A program made the translations under genes and the position numbers. The notes below the pieces were generated by a model that was given only the letters and a program-made list of their open reading frames with translations, searched no databases and was not told where the DNA came from. This document shows, in pieces, positions 54,194 through 63,786 of a stretch of 64,000 nucleotides of DNA; the first letter of the stretch is position 1, and each line of letters begins with the position of its first letter. Source of the DNA: Tessaracoccus lacteus (GTDB lineage Bacteria; Actinomycetota; Actinomycetes; Propionibacteriales; Propionibacteriaceae); NCBI RefSeq assembly GCF_029917005.1, contig NZ_CP123967.1, positions 1,426,001 through 1,490,000 on the forward strand, in the 5' to 3' direction.

Positions 54194-55300
54194 ATGTCAG
54201 AGGAGAACCTGCCAGGCGATGTGATCCGCACCCCCCGCAGGGCCATCGCCGGCCCGTTGCGGCTGGGCTTCACCGTTACGGTGGGTGGCCTGATCGCGCT
54301 GGCCCTCGGCGGTGCGCTCGCCAGCCTGTCCTCGGTGCTGGTGACCGTCGGCGTGGCTCTCTTCGTCGCCATGGCACTGGAGCCGCTCGTCCAGAAGCTG
54401 CAGAAGCGCGGCGTGGGCCGCGGCCTCGGCATCGTCATCGTGTTCGTCGTGTTCGCGCTGCTGATCGTGGGCCTGCTGGCGATCGTCGTTCCGGTGGCCT
54501 TCTCACAGATCGGCGAGCTCATCGTCCAGGCTCCGGCATTCATCCGTTCGCTGGAACAGCAGGCCTGGTACGAGCGGATCGTCGATGCGACAGGGCAGGC
54601 GGACCTGTATAGCGAGCTGCTAGCGCAGCTTCAGAGGTGGATCAGCGACCCCGCCAACCTGGCGGCTCTCGGCGGCGGGGCGCTCGCCATCGGGAGCAGC
54701 TTCGTCGAGGCGCTGTCCGGCGGTCTGCTGACCCTCGTCCTGACCCTGTACTTCCTTGCCTCCCTTGAGCAGGTCAAGGGGGCCGTGGTGCGGTTGAGCC
54801 CTGCCTACGTGAGGCCGCGGGTCTCCCGCGTTACAGACCAGCTGACGACCGCCGTCGGCGGCTACGTCTCCGGGATGGCCGTCCTGGCTTTCTGCAACGC
54901 TGTGGTCTGTTTCCTGATGCTGTCTGCCATCGGCGTCCCCTTCGCCGCTCTGCTCGGGGCGCTGGCGTTGGTCGTGACAATGATCCCAATGATCGGTTCT
55001 GTCATGCAGTGGATCATCGCCAGCATCGTCGCACTCTTCACGGTCGGGTGGATCGCGCTCGTCTTCGTGATCGTCTACTTCGCGTATATGCAGGTCGAGG
55101 CCTACCTGATGACGCCAAGGATCATGACCAAGGCCGTGTCCGTACCTGGCGCTCTTGTGCTCATCGGAGCCCTTGTGGGTGGCGCGCTCCTCGGGCTGCT
55201 CGGCGTGCTGATCGCCGTGCCGATCACCGCGTCGATCCTCATGGTCATCAACGAGATGGTCGTCCCGGTCCAGGACGCCAAGACGACTGCTGAGCTCTGA
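54194..55300 (+). CDS. AI-2E family (PerM/YdiK) transporter
   Basis: 368-residue membrane protein. Pairs of hydrophobic helices near 25-65, a long amphipathic region (100-160), and C-terminal helices follow the PerM pattern, with VALFVAMALEPLVQKLQKRG and YFAYMQVEAYLMTPRIM, a strongly conserved family block. Despite the name, many members transport ions or protons and not AI-2. ATG 54194 lies 7 nt after TAGGGT (54181-54186), a leaderless start; the ATG at 54188 is the alternative. Confidence 0.88.
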   Translation: MSEENLPGDVIRTPRRAIAGPLRLGFTVTVGGLIALALGGALASLSSVLVTVGVALFVAMALEPLVQKLQKRGVGRGLGIVIVFVVFALLIVGLLAIVVPVAFSQIGELIVQAPAFIRSLEQQAWYERIVDATGQADLYSELLAQLQRWISDPANLAALGGGALAIGSSFVEALSGGLLTLVLTLYFLASLEQVKGAVVRLSPAYVRPRVSRVTDQLTTAVGGYVSGMAVLAFCNAVVCFLMLSAIGVPFAALLGALALVVTMIPMIGSVMQWIIASIVALFTVGWIALVFVIVYFAYMQVEAYLMTPRIMTKAVSVPGALVLIGALVGGALLGLLGVLIAVPITASILMVINEMVVPVQDAKTTAEL

Positions 55301-55352
55301 GCCGTTCCCCCGCGGAGACCATCCCGGTCTGAGGGCTCGGTAGGGTCGCGGC

Positions 55353-56093
55353 ATGGCACTTGATCTCTCCCGATCCTTCGGCCAGGCGGCCTCGTCCTAT
55401 GAGGCCGGCCGACCCGACTACCCGCCGCACGCGGTCGCCTGGCTGCTGGAGCGCGTTGCCGACCGACGCCCGCTCAGGGTGGCCGACGTCGGAGCCGGGA
55501 CCGGCAAGCTGGCGCGGGTCGTCGGCCAGCTGGGAGCCCAGGTGGTGGCGGTCGACCCGGACCCGGCGATGCTCGTGGCACTCAACATGGCCGTGCCGTC
55601 CGTGCCCACGTTCCTCGGCACCGCCGAGTCCCTCCCCCTCCCGGACGACTCCGTCGACGCGGTCGTGCTCGGCCAGGCCTGGCACTGGGTCGATCCGGCC
55701 GCCGCGTCGCTGGAGGTCGGCCGCGTGCTGCGCGCGGGCGGCGCGCTCGGGCTGATCTGGAACTTCCGCGATGAGAACGTCGGCTGGGTCGCCGACCTCG
55801 GTGAGATCGTCGGTCCCAACGCCGCCGAGACGATGGACGCCGTCGGCGGCCCGCGCGTCGACGAGCCCTTCACCGGGCTCGAGGCGCGCACCTGGCGCTG
55901 GACCCGCACGGTGGACCGGGCGGGCGTCAGGGCCATGGTCCACTCGCGCAGCGGCTTCATCACGGCCACGACCGAGGAGAAGGTGCGCATCGACAGGGAG
56001 TTGTCGAGGCTGCTGGACTCCGTGAGAGCCGTCGGGGAGGCGACGGTCGAGCTGCCCTATGTCACGCGGGCCTACCGCGCGGTGCGCCCCTGA
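55353..56093 (+). CDS. Class I SAM-dependent methyltransferase
   Basis: 246-residue methyltransferase of the Methyltransf_11 type with ADVGAGTGKLARVVGQLGAQ (SAM motif I), VDPDPAMLV, and DAVVLGQAWHWVDP, the motif seen in small-molecule methylases. The substrate is unknown. TAGGGT sits 6 nt before the ATG, consistent with leaderless transcription. It ends one base from the convergent DUF2200 gene. Confidence 0.88.
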   Translation: MALDLSRSFGQAASSYEAGRPDYPPHAVAWLLERVADRRPLRVADVGAGTGKLARVVGQLGAQVVAVDPDPAMLVALNMAVPSVPTFLGTAESLPLPDDSVDAVVLGQAWHWVDPAAASLEVGRVLRAGGALGLIWNFRDENVGWVADLGEIVGPNAAETMDAVGGPRVDEPFTGLEARTWRWTRTVDRAGVRAMVHSRSGFITATTEEKVRIDRELSRLLDSVRAVGEATVELPYVTRAYRAVRP

Positions 56094-56094
56094 A

Positions 56095-56454
56095 TCAGGA
56101 GCGCAGGATCTTCTCCATCGCCTTGCCCTTGGCCAGTTCGTCGACGAGCTTGTCCATGTAGCGCAGCTTGCGCATCAGTGGCTCCTCGATGTCCTGCACC
56201 CGGACTCCGCACACCACTCCCGTGATGAGGGAGGCGTTCGGGTTGAGGGTGGCCTCCTCGAAGAACTGCTCGAAGCTGGTCTCCTCGGCGACGAGCCGAG
56301 CGATGTCGTCGTCGTCGAAACCGGTCAGCCACGAGATGACCTGATGCAGTTCGGCCACCGTGCGGCCCTTCCGCTCCACCTTGTTGACGTAGTGCGGATA
56401 CACCGATCCGAAAGGCATCCGGTAGACGCGCTCGTTCCTCGTGCTCGTGTCCAT
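56095..56454 (-). CDS. DUF2200 family protein
   Basis: 119-residue soluble protein matching the DUF2200 family: [35 protein letters not shown] and [20 protein letters not shown]. Function is unknown. ATG 56454 is 7 nt after TACGAT, so probably leaderless. Confidence 0.9.
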   Translation of the reverse strand: MDTSTRNERVYRMPFGSVYPHYVNKVERKGRTVAELHQVISWLTGFDDDDIARLVAEETSFEQFFEEATLNPNASLITGVVCGVRVQDIEEPLMRKLRYMDKLVDELAKGKAMEKILRS

Positions 56455-56478
56455 GGAGGCGATCGTAGCGGGGGCGGG

Positions 56479-57387
56479 TCACCGTCCCGCGCGCCGAAGG
56501 GCCCACCAGCAGAGCAGGGAACCGACGGCGACCAGCGCGACACCCTGCCAGAACGTGGGACTCAGCGCGGCACCGAGGATGATCGAGGCCGCCGCGGCCT
56601 GCAGGACCGGCGCGGCATACGAGGCGACGGACAGCACGTTCATGTTGCCCTTCCCGATCCCGACGTTCCAGCACGCGTACCCGGCGGCGATCACCGCCGC
56701 GCCTGCGATCAGGCTGAGCACGCCGCGCGCCGTCACGGCGTCGGGGGCGGGCGCGCCGCCGGCGAGCCACAGCACCCACAGCGCGACCGCGACCGAGCAC
56801 ATGAACAGCGTGATGCCGTCGTGGCCCTTGGCGAGCGGAGGCACCAGCACGCTGTAGCTGGCCCAGGCGACGGCGCCGCTCAGCGCCAGGGCGTAGGGCA
56901 ACGGGTTCGTCGCGATGTTGGCGATGATGCCCACCGGGTTGAGTCCCCGTTCCCCGCCGACGACCCAGGCGACGCCCGCCGTCGCGACGACCAGGCCGGG
57001 GACCAGCGCCCACACCCCGCGGCGGCCGGGCCTGATGAGGACGGTGAGGAGGACGGTCAGCGTCGGCCACAGGTGGTTGACGATGCTGACCTCGATGGCC
57101 TGGTTCGGCCCGTGCGCGAGCCCGATCGCCAGCGACACGGCCACCTCGTAGAAGACGAACAGTCCCCCACCGATCAGCAGGTATCGACGGGGCATGGTGG
57201 ACAGGGACCGGGGACGCCGCGTGACCCACAGCGCAGCCCCGGCCAGCGTGTAGAGCAGCGCCGCGCCGAGCGTCGGGCCGAAGGCGTCTGCGGCGACGCG
57301 GATGAATCCGACGTAGCCTGCCCAGATCACCAGCGCCGACAGTCCGATGAGCGTGGCGCTGCGGGAGACGGGCGGCCGGGAGTGCAT
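56479..57387 (-). CDS. yddG: Aromatic amino acid exporter, YddG-like (DMT superfamily)
   Basis: 302-residue, ten-helix DMT transporter. The region VSIVNHLWPTLTVLLTVLI, which contains a conserved Asn-His-Leu-Trp-Pro block, and AWASYSVLVPPLAKGHDGIT are characteristic of YddG, which exports aromatic amino acids. The actual substrate in this organism is not shown. ATG 57387 is 6 nt after TAGCGT. The gene lies between DUF2200 and the dioxygenase remnant. Confidence 0.85.
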   Translation of the reverse strand: MHSRPPVSRSATLIGLSALVIWAGYVGFIRVAADAFGPTLGAALLYTLAGAALWVTRRPRSLSTMPRRYLLIGGGLFVFYEVAVSLAIGLAHGPNQAIEVSIVNHLWPTLTVLLTVLIRPGRRGVWALVPGLVVATAGVAWVVGGERGLNPVGIIANIATNPLPYALALSGAVAWASYSVLVPPLAKGHDGITLFMCSVAVALWVLWLAGGAPAPDAVTARGVLSLIAGAAVIAAGYACWNVGIGKGNMNVLSVASYAAPVLQAAAASIILGAALSPTFWQGVALVAVGSLLCWWALRRAGR

Positions 57388-57450
57388 GCGCACACGCTAG
57401 TGGGACCGGATTCGGCGGGCGGCACCCCAGCGGATCGGTCCGTCAGGCGG

Positions 57451-58300
57451 TCAGGAGACGTAGGGCGTGCCCACGGTGTGGAACGTCTCGATGGTCTTCA
57501 GTCCCCAGGCCTGGCCCTTCTTCCGTTCCGCCTCCGTCCAGGTCACGAGCGGCCAGTCGGGCGCGAGGACGGGGCGCGTGAGCGGGTTGCACAGCTCGAT
57601 GCGGTTGCCGCCCGGCTCCCAGACGTAGAGGAAGAAGGTCTGCTGGATGGCGTGCTTGTGGAGCCCGGTCTCGATCTGGATGCCCGTGACGATGGCGAGG
57701 TCACAGGCGCGCAGGAAGTCGTTCCGCTCGTCGGTGGCGAAGGCGATGTGGTGGAGGCGGCCGCGGGAACCCGTCCAGTCCTCGGTGTAGACCACGTCGT
57801 ATGACTTGTTGTTGTAGCTGAGCCAGCGTGCCGCGACGCGGCCGGAGTCGAGCTGGATCTGCTCGGTGGGGCGCCCGCCGAGCAGCTTCTCGTGGAAGTC
57901 CGAGTTGGCGAGGACGTCGGCCGCGAGGAAGTTCACGTGATCGAGCCTGCGGACCCCCACCCCGCGGTTCGGCTTGGCCTGGGCCTGATTCTTCAGCGCG
58001 GGCCGCTGGGCCTCCGGGGCGGTGTACCGGGTGGTGTCGTAGTACAGGTCCAGCGGGTGTCCGTCGGGGTCCTGGGTGCAACGTCCGCCCGATGCCCGCG
58101 GTGGCGTCACCGTCGACCCACCGGCCGACCCCGCCGGCGTCGAGCACGGCGCGCGCCCGCCGCTCGAGGGCGGCGGCGCTCGAGGCGTGCAGCGAGATCC
58201 GGCCGAAGCCCGGAGTGTCGCGGCCCGTCACGATCAGGCTCGTCTGCTTGTAGTCAAGGAGCGACGAGACGCGCTTGATGAAGGCGACGGGAAGCGCTGC
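57451..58300 (-). pseudogene. Extradiol (catechol/homoprotocatechuate 2,3-) dioxygenase, 5'-truncated and frameshifted
   Basis: The C-terminal two thirds of a VOC-type ring-cleaving dioxygenase are recognisable. The upstream frame reads TGRDTPGFGRISLHASSAAA and WVDGDATAGIG, and near 58080 homology continues in another frame with CTQDPDGHPLDLYYDT, then LDHVNFLAADV, RLHHIAFATDE and WEPGGNRIELCNP, which include metal-ligand His and Glu. About 60 N-terminal residues are missing; an in-frame stop at 58301-58303 and the IS30 element lie where they should be. The gene is dead. Confidence 0.8.
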
Positions 58301-58389
58301 TCAGTCGGCCATATGTCCGGCGCTTTGCAGTGGTTGCTCCGAAGGAGAAGGCGCTCTGGAGTTCTCTCCTCAAGTGGTCCACGGTGGTG

Positions 58390-59500
58390 TCAAGGCGTGG
58401 AAGCAACATGGGGTTCGCCGGCCAGTAGCCGGGTGAAATGCCTCTGTCGGGGTGAGGTAGCCCAGCCGGCGGCGGGGGCGGTTGTTGATCTCCCCGGCGA
58501 TCGCGGTGAGGTAGGGCTGATGATCGGGGATCTTCGTGCCCTTGGGAAGGTACTCCCGGTAGAGCCGGTTCGTGTTCTCGTTCGATGGTCGCTGCCAGGG
58601 CGAGTGGGGGTCAGCGAAGTAGACCGGCATCGCGGTCGCGAGGGTGACCTTGGCGTAGTGGGCCATCTCGCTTGCCTGGTCCCAGGCCAGCGAGGCCCGC
58701 ATCATCTCAGGCAGAGCGTTGAAGTACTTGATAACGGTATCCGCAGCGTGTTCGGCGTGTTTCGAGGGCAGGGCCAGCAGTCCGGTGAAGCCGCTCATCC
58801 GCTCCACCAGCGTTGCCGCGCAGGAGGCGCCGTTTTTCCCGATGATCAGGTCCCCTTCCCAGTGGCCGGGGACCGGCGCTCGGCGGCGTCCTCGCCCCGT
58901 TCGGAGAGTGGAACCATTCCGATGATCGGCCCGCCCCGTGACCGGCCCGTGGTGCGCGGCTTCCGCGTGGTCCTCTTGGATTGCAGGAAGATGCCCTTGC
59001 GGGCGAGTTCTCCGCGGGGGATGGCGTAGATGTACTGGTAGATCGCCTCGCCGGAGACGGTCCGGCCTGCTGCGTCGGGAGAGTTGCCCATGCGCTCAAC
59101 GGTCGGGTCTGCGGCTTCCAGACGCAAGTGGCCCGCGATCTCGTTCGGGGTCCACGACGGCCAGGTCCGCTTCCACGCGGGCCTGGAGCACCGGGTCGGC
59201 GGCGACCTTCCGCGCCCGGAAGCGGGAACGGCGGCGCTGCGCGGCCACGTCCGCGGTCACGGCCTGGCAGCCGCGAGTCTTGGTAGTGTTCCGGTGGATC
59301 TCCCGGAAGATCGCCCAAGCGCAACTACCCAGGTGACGAGCGAGCTTCCGGACTCCCCAGCCGGCCTCCGACGCGGTCGAGATATCCGACCGATCAGAAA
59401 ACGACAACGCCATCCGCACCATCCGAGCACCCCGATCGATCGCCCACGCCAGCCAGGGGGTGTTCCTACGACGCCAAGACACCGCCCACGTGGTCTCCGT
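58390..59500 (-). pseudogene. IS30-family transposase with at least three frameshifts
   Basis: Pieces in three frames make up an IS30 transposase. An N-terminal HTH (MVRMALSFSDRSDISTA, then WAIFREIHRN) is followed by GEAIYQYIYAIPRGELARKG, then ERMSGFTGLLALPSKHAEHA and the DDE-domain end with WQRPSNENTNRLYREYLPKG, holding the catalytic Glu. Frame changes lie near 59145, near 58855 and near 58440 (an extra T in a TTT run; the alternative frame ends in a normal IS30-like tail). The element cannot make active transposase. Confidence 0.85.
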
Positions 59501-59534
59501 GGAATGTAGGTCTGAGTAGCTCGGGGAGGAACCG

Positions 59535-59576
59535 GACAATGGTGGTGCCGGCAATGTCTCCTGCACCACCATTGTC
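59535..59576. terminator. Perfect 14-bp inverted repeat after the secreted-protein gene
   Basis: GACAATGGTGGTGC (59535-59548) is the exact reverse complement of 59563-59576, with a 14-nt loop. It lies nine bases beyond the stop of the secreted-protein gene and coincides with the right end of the IS30 element. It can act as a terminator or be part of the IS terminus; the two readings cannot be separated here. Confidence 0.55.
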
Positions 59577-59585
59577 TGATGTGAA

Positions 59586-60362
59586 TCAGTTGATGGTGAT
59601 TGCCTTGGACGACTTCGTGAGCTCAAGTCCAACGCTGTTGTAGCCGATATTCAGGCCTCCCCAACCGGCGCTGACCGAGACGACTGATCCACCCTGATTG
59701 GCTTCGTAGTCGAAGGCGGCCTGAACCTTCTTGGAGCCGCATCCCTTGGTGTCGTACTTCACCGTGAAAGCGCCGACGTCAGCCTGATTTGCGAACCCTG
59801 ATGTGGTTGCGTTGACGTTCCAGATCGGGGAGTTGGTGCCGACACCTGCAGATCGGAGCGATGTGCGCTTGGTTGAAGCACCGGTAACGCTCTTGGTCGA
59901 GGAGGCGTGTCCAGACATGGTCCCACAGCCACTGCTGAACCGGAGCGCAGCGAAATCCAGCGGTGCCCCCTGCCCGGAGAAGCTGTCTCGCCAGTTGAAG
60001 GAGCCCGTCACAACCTTGGTCGTGCCGACCGACCCGGAGACGATGCTCACAGTGAACACGTCGTCGGGGAAGTTGCCGCACGCCGTCGGACCTCCGGGGG
60101 TCACGGTTGTCGGGTCGAGTCCAGGTACCTCGTCCACGAAGAGAGTTTGGGTGGAAGCGGTCGACGTGCCTCCCAGTGACCGGACGAGTTCCTGGAAACC
60201 CTCGACGTCAGCCGGGTGTTCGTCCGCGTAGGCGGTGACCTGTGCGATGAATTCCTTCTCGCTAACTGTATCTGACGCGAATGCTCCGGTCGGGACGAGG
60301 AGCGCGCATGCGCTGAGAGCCGCAGTGGATGCTGCAAGCGCTCGCTGAATGTGTCAATTCAA
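59586..60362 (-). pseudogene. Secreted protein gene with in-frame stop at codon 3
   Basis: A promoter-like TAGTAT (60407-60412) and a ribosome binding site TAGGAGA (60368-60374) lead to TTG at 60362, then AAT, then TGA, after which the frame is open for 256 codons. Without that stop the product would begin with a signal peptide of the form HIQRALAASTAALSAC and LLVPTGAFA. The mature part is Ser/Thr/Gly-rich and beta-like, with cysteines in TACGNFPDD, FSSGCGTM and TKGCGSKK. No family was recognised. The TGA could be a CGA-to-TGA mutation, or translation could restart at ATT 60350. The GTG at 60137 would give a protein with no signal peptide. Confidence 0.6.
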
Positions 60363-60975
60363 GAAAATCTCCTAGAAACTCAGACCTCCGCGTTGAGGTG
60401 TTCGCCATACTAGCAGTGGGAATCTGGCGGCGGCAACGGGTGGTATCTGCCTGGCATGCCCGCGGGGTGGGCGTCTGAAAGTCGTCTGCTCCGAACGAGT
60501 TCCGTGGTGGCGTCGTGCGCGGCGATGGGCCGCGATCCCAGTGTATTTGTCAAGAAGTCCGCAATATACTTTATTGTTCAATCCATCACCCTGTGGAGGT
60601 GGAGGGATCGCACATTCACGATATGGGCACTGGGTCTGGCCGGCCCTGCGCAGACGGCACTGAACTGTGCGAAGCTGGCAGATGAATCCGTCGGGGGGAA
60701 GGTGAAGACAGAGGCTCTTCGGCGCATACCGGGATGCCTGTGGCCGGGGACCCTGCAGGGAAAGCGACCCCGACTGTCTGTGACGCAGCCTGCTGCCACT
60801 GGTATCCCAGCGGCAGTGCGGTATCGAGCACTCGAGTCCGCCAATCTGCTCTACTGCCGGCGGCCGGCGAACCCCAGACACCACGAACGAGGTTGGCAGC
60901 CCAGCCTCTTGACCGCCGCGACGCTGGGTCCCAAGAGGGCAACGCGACGCGGAGAAGCGTGCCGTTCGCGCGGCG
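60363..60975. other. Intergenic stretch without supported genes
   Basis: Contains the promoter and ribosome binding site of the secreted-protein gene near 60368-60412. A locally AT-rich patch lies at 60540-60600. Several overlapping open frames on both strands show no family features and look like non-coding sequence or fully decayed genes. Confidence 0.5.
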
Positions 60976-61137
60976 CTACCGGGGGACGTCGTTGGTGGTC
61001 GCCCCCGGAGCGATGTCCGCAGTGCTCGCGGCGTCGCGGATCCCACCGGCGACAGCCCTTCGAACCACCCAGTAGAGGACGTAGAAGGCGACAGCGGCCG
61101 TGACGACAGTGAAGACGATGCTTGTGAGCGGGTCCAT
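60976..61137 (-). CDS. Small single-pass membrane protein, 53 aa
   Basis: The product is MDPLTSIVFTVVTAAVAFYV, then a LYWVVRRAVAGGIRDA stretch and a polar tail ending in TTNDVPR. One hydrophobic helix (about 6-26) is followed by basic residues, so the C-terminus should face the cytoplasm. GGGAGA is 8 nt before ATG 61137. A conserved small membrane protein is likely, but no function can be given. Confidence 0.5.
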   Translation of the reverse strand: MDPLTSIVFTVVTAAVAFYVLYWVVRRAVAGGIRDAASTADIAPGATTNDVPR

Positions 61138-61259
61138 GCTCCCAATCTCCCACATGTATCTCTCGGACGGCCACAGCCTGCTCCGTGGGGAGCCCCTTTG
61201 TATGCTGCGAAACCTTGCGGGCAGCGCCGGTGTCCACAACTCAGAAGAGAACCGACGGC

Positions 61260-61658
61260 ATGAACGAGACAGAGACTGCCCCGGCAGCGACTCGATGGTC
61301 GAAGTACCCGCGAGACCCACCCGCTCAACCAGCAACCAAGACGAGCCGCCAGCCGGTCGTCGGTTCGGTGTTCGCCTCCAACCTGGCCGGGCTCCTCGCG
61401 GAGCGCATGCCCGCGGAGGCCGCGGCGAGCGTCGCAGACACGAGCAGCTTCACGCCCGAGCTGGTCCACTCCCTGCCGGACGCGGTGCAGAGCATCATCG
61501 TCGGCGCCCACAACGACGCCCTGACCCCCGTCTACCTGTGGCTGGCCCCGCTGGCGGCCGTTGCGGTCGTGGTGCTGGTGTTCATCCGCCCGAAGCCGCT
61601 CGCCACCTCCATCGACCGCGCGGTCAAGGATGCCAGGAAGCTGAAGGAAGCCGCCTGA
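61260..61658 (+). pseudogene. C-terminal fragment of an MFS (DHA2, EmrB/QacA-type) transporter
   Basis: From about 61350 the frame reads VVGSVFASNLAGLLAERM, LPDAVQSIIVGAHNDALTP, VYLWLAPLAAVAVVVLVF and IRPKPLATSID, which is the last helix pair and tail of a 14-helix drug transporter. The preceding 34 residues are unrelated, Pro/Thr-rich sequence. The first 400 residues of the transporter are absent. It faces an intact relative at 62124-63734. Confidence 0.7.
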
Positions 61659-61667
61659 GCCGTCGGC

Positions 61668-62123
61668 TCACCCGCCGGCCGGGGTGGCCCTCAGGCCGGC
61701 GGCGAGGTCGGTGATCAGCGAGCTGAGCCGCTCGACCTGGTCGACCGGCCAGTCGCCGAGCCCGCCGGCCATCATGTGCTCGTAGCTGACCCGCACAGCG
61801 TCGAGTCGGCGGGTGGCCTCTGGCGTGACGACGAGGCGCCGCACCCTCCGGTCCGCCTGGTCGACCAGGCCGAGACGCACGAGGTCGCTCACGTGCCGGC
61901 TGCACAGCCCCTTGTCGAGGCGCAGCCGCTCCGCGACGGCCGAGACCGTCGTCGGGCCCATCCGGTCGACCATGATGAGTGCCCGGAACGTCCCGACGGC
62001 CATACCGGGGCTGATCAGCTCCGCGGCGTGCGCGTAGAAGCGCCGGAACTCGGACATGAGGTCAAGGAGCGCGCCCTCGAGCTCCTTGACCGCCACGTCA
62101 CGGTCGGTTGGGTGCGGGTTCAT
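61668..62123 (-). CDS. MarR-family transcriptional regulator
   Basis: 151-residue winged-helix regulator: a helical N-terminus, then MGPTTVSAVAERLRLDKGLC with the recognition helix SRHVSDLVRLGL, a wing with DRRVRRLVVT, and a C-terminal dimerisation helix. ATG 62123 follows directly on the TAG of the MFS pump, so both are in one transcript that the regulator should repress through the palindromes at 63787-63817. Confidence 0.9.
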   Translation of the reverse strand: MNPHPTDRDVAVKELEGALLDLMSEFRRFYAHAAELISPGMAVGTFRALIMVDRMGPTTVSAVAERLRLDKGLCSRHVSDLVRLGLVDQADRRVRRLVVTPEATRRLDAVRVSYEHMMAGGLGDWPVDQVERLSSLITDLAAGLRATPAGG

Positions 62124-63734
62124 CTACCCATTGTCCACCGCGACCGCCGACTCCTCGGCGCGCTGACTGGTGGTCATCCGGGTCAGCGGCGCGTTCGGGA
62201 GGAAGGCGATCGCGAGGATGCTGAGCACCGCGAACGGCACGGCCAGCTGGAACGCGTGCGAGATGCCTTGCGCGTAGACGTCCTCGAAGATGACCCGGAT
62301 CGGCTCCGGCATCTCGGAGACCTTGGGCACCGAGGTCGACTGGAGCTGCTGGCCCCAGTAGGCGGCCTTGTCGCCGAGGCTGGCGACCGCCTGCATGAGC
62401 TCGCCCTTGCGCTGGGTGAGCTGCTCGGTCACATGGGACGCCAGGCCGGCGCCCATCACCGTGACGCCGATGGTGCCGCCGAGACTGCGGAAGAACGTCA
62501 CGCCCGAGCTGGCGACGCCGATCTGGGAGGGCAGGGCCCGGTTCTGGACGACCAGCACGAGGTTCTGCATCGTCATCCCGACGCCTGCGCCGAGCAGGAA
62601 CATGTACACGGACACGAGCGCGAAGTTCGTGTCGTAGTGGATGGTCGACAGCAGGGCCGCGCCGGCCGTCAGCAGCACGCTGCCGACGACGAGATAGGGC
62701 TTCCAGATGCCATGCCTGGAGATGAGCCCGCCGACGACGATCGACGTGATGAGCAGGCCGGCGATCATCGGGATGGTCATCAGGCCGGCCTCGGTGGGGG
62801 TCGCGCCGCGGGAGAGCTGCATGTACTGGCTGAGGAAGACCGAGGCGCCGAACATGGCGATGCCGGTCGCGATCGACGCGATGACGGCGAGCGTGAAGGT
62901 CGCGTCGCGGAACAGCGTGAGCGGGATCAGCGGTTCGCTGGAGCGCAGCTCGACGATGACGAACGCGACGGCGCAGATCACCGCGCCCCCGACCATCCAG
63001 AGCGTCGTGGTGCTCCACCAGTCGTAGGAGTCGCCGGCGTAGGTGATCCAGATCAGCACGAGCGACACGGCCACCGCGAGAAGGACGATGCCGAGGTAGT
63101 CGATGCTCGCCTTCCCCGGGCGGCGCGGCGGGGTGTGCAGGGTGAGCTGCACGATCACGAGCGCGAGGATCGCGACGGGCAGGGCGACGAAGAAGTTCCA
63201 GCGCCAGCCGATGGAGTCGGTGATCAGGCCGCCGAGCAGCGGACCGCCGATGGTGGACACGGCCATGACGGCCCCGAACAGGCCCATGTAGCGGCCCCGC
63301 TCCCTGGGGCTGAGGATGTCGGCCATCAGGACCTGGCTGACGGCGGCGAGGCCGCCGGCTCCGATTCCCTGGATCGCGCGCATGGCGATGAGCATGGCGG
63401 CGCTCTGGGAGAAGCCGGCTGCGGCGGTGGCAAGCACGAAGATCACGATGGCCAGCTGATAGAGCAGCTTGCGGTTGGTGAGGTCGGCGAGCTTGCCCCA
63501 GATGGGCGTCGAGATTGCTGTGGTCAGGAGGGTGGCGGTGACCACCCAGGTGTAGGAGTTCTGGTCTCCCTCGAGGTCGTGCACGATCACCGGAAGGGAC
63601 GTCGAGACGACTGTGGAGGCGAGCATGGACACGAACATCCCAAGGATGAGTCCGGCCAGCGCCTCCAGCACGCGGCGGTGCTCCAACGGAGTCTGGGTGG
63701 GGGCGCTTGAGGGCGCAGTGGTATCAGCTGACAT
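62124..63734 (-). CDS. MFS multidrug transporter, DHA2 (EmrB/QacA) family
   Basis: 536-residue proton-driven exporter with 14 predicted helices. Family motifs: motif A-like WGKLADLTNRKLLYQ, the MAIRAIQGIGAGGLAAVSQV block and PRERGRYMGLFGAVMAVSTI (motif C region). Drug efflux is probable but the substrate is unknown. ATG 63734 is preferred; a GTG at 63779 upstream would add 15 residues. It is transcribed with its own MarR regulator from a promoter with two palindromes. Confidence 0.92.
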   Translation of the reverse strand: MSADTTAPSSAPTQTPLEHRRVLEALAGLILGMFVSMLASTVVSTSLPVIVHDLEGDQNSYTWVVTATLLTTAISTPIWGKLADLTNRKLLYQLAIVIFVLATAAAGFSQSAAMLIAMRAIQGIGAGGLAAVSQVLMADILSPRERGRYMGLFGAVMAVSTIGGPLLGGLITDSIGWRWNFFVALPVAILALVIVQLTLHTPPRRPGKASIDYLGIVLLAVAVSLVLIWITYAGDSYDWWSTTTLWMVGGAVICAVAFVIVELRSSEPLIPLTLFRDATFTLAVIASIATGIAMFGASVFLSQYMQLSRGATPTEAGLMTIPMIAGLLITSIVVGGLISRHGIWKPYLVVGSVLLTAGAALLSTIHYDTNFALVSVYMFLLGAGVGMTMQNLVLVVQNRALPSQIGVASSGVTFFRSLGGTIGVTVMGAGLASHVTEQLTQRKGELMQAVASLGDKAAYWGQQLQSTSVPKVSEMPEPIRVIFEDVYAQGISHAFQLAVPFAVLSILAIAFLPNAPLTRMTTSQRAEESAVAVDNG

Positions 63735-63786
63735 GCAGGAAGGGGCTCCTTCGGTGAGAATGGGCGTGGTTGGCGTCACAGAAGAA

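Larger units (their letters stand above)
58380..59576 (-). mobile_element. Degenerate IS30-family insertion sequence
   Basis: About 1.2 kb holding a broken IS30-type transposase on the minus strand. Ends are approximate: GGTGGTG at 58383-58389 on the plus strand and GGTGGTG read on the minus strand near 59564-59570 are the best candidate terminal inverted repeats. No target duplication was identified. The left end abuts the truncated dioxygenase, and the right end abuts the secreted-protein gene. Confidence 0.65.

Noticed and set aside
60456-61103. 215-codon plus-strand frame
   Set aside because: Arg/Pro/Ser-rich, antisense to the better supported 53-aa membrane protein, without a ribosome binding site or motifs.
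63763-63779. Third copy of the GACGCCAACG element
   Set aside because: Only a single partial unit (TTGGCGTCA) without inverted partners.
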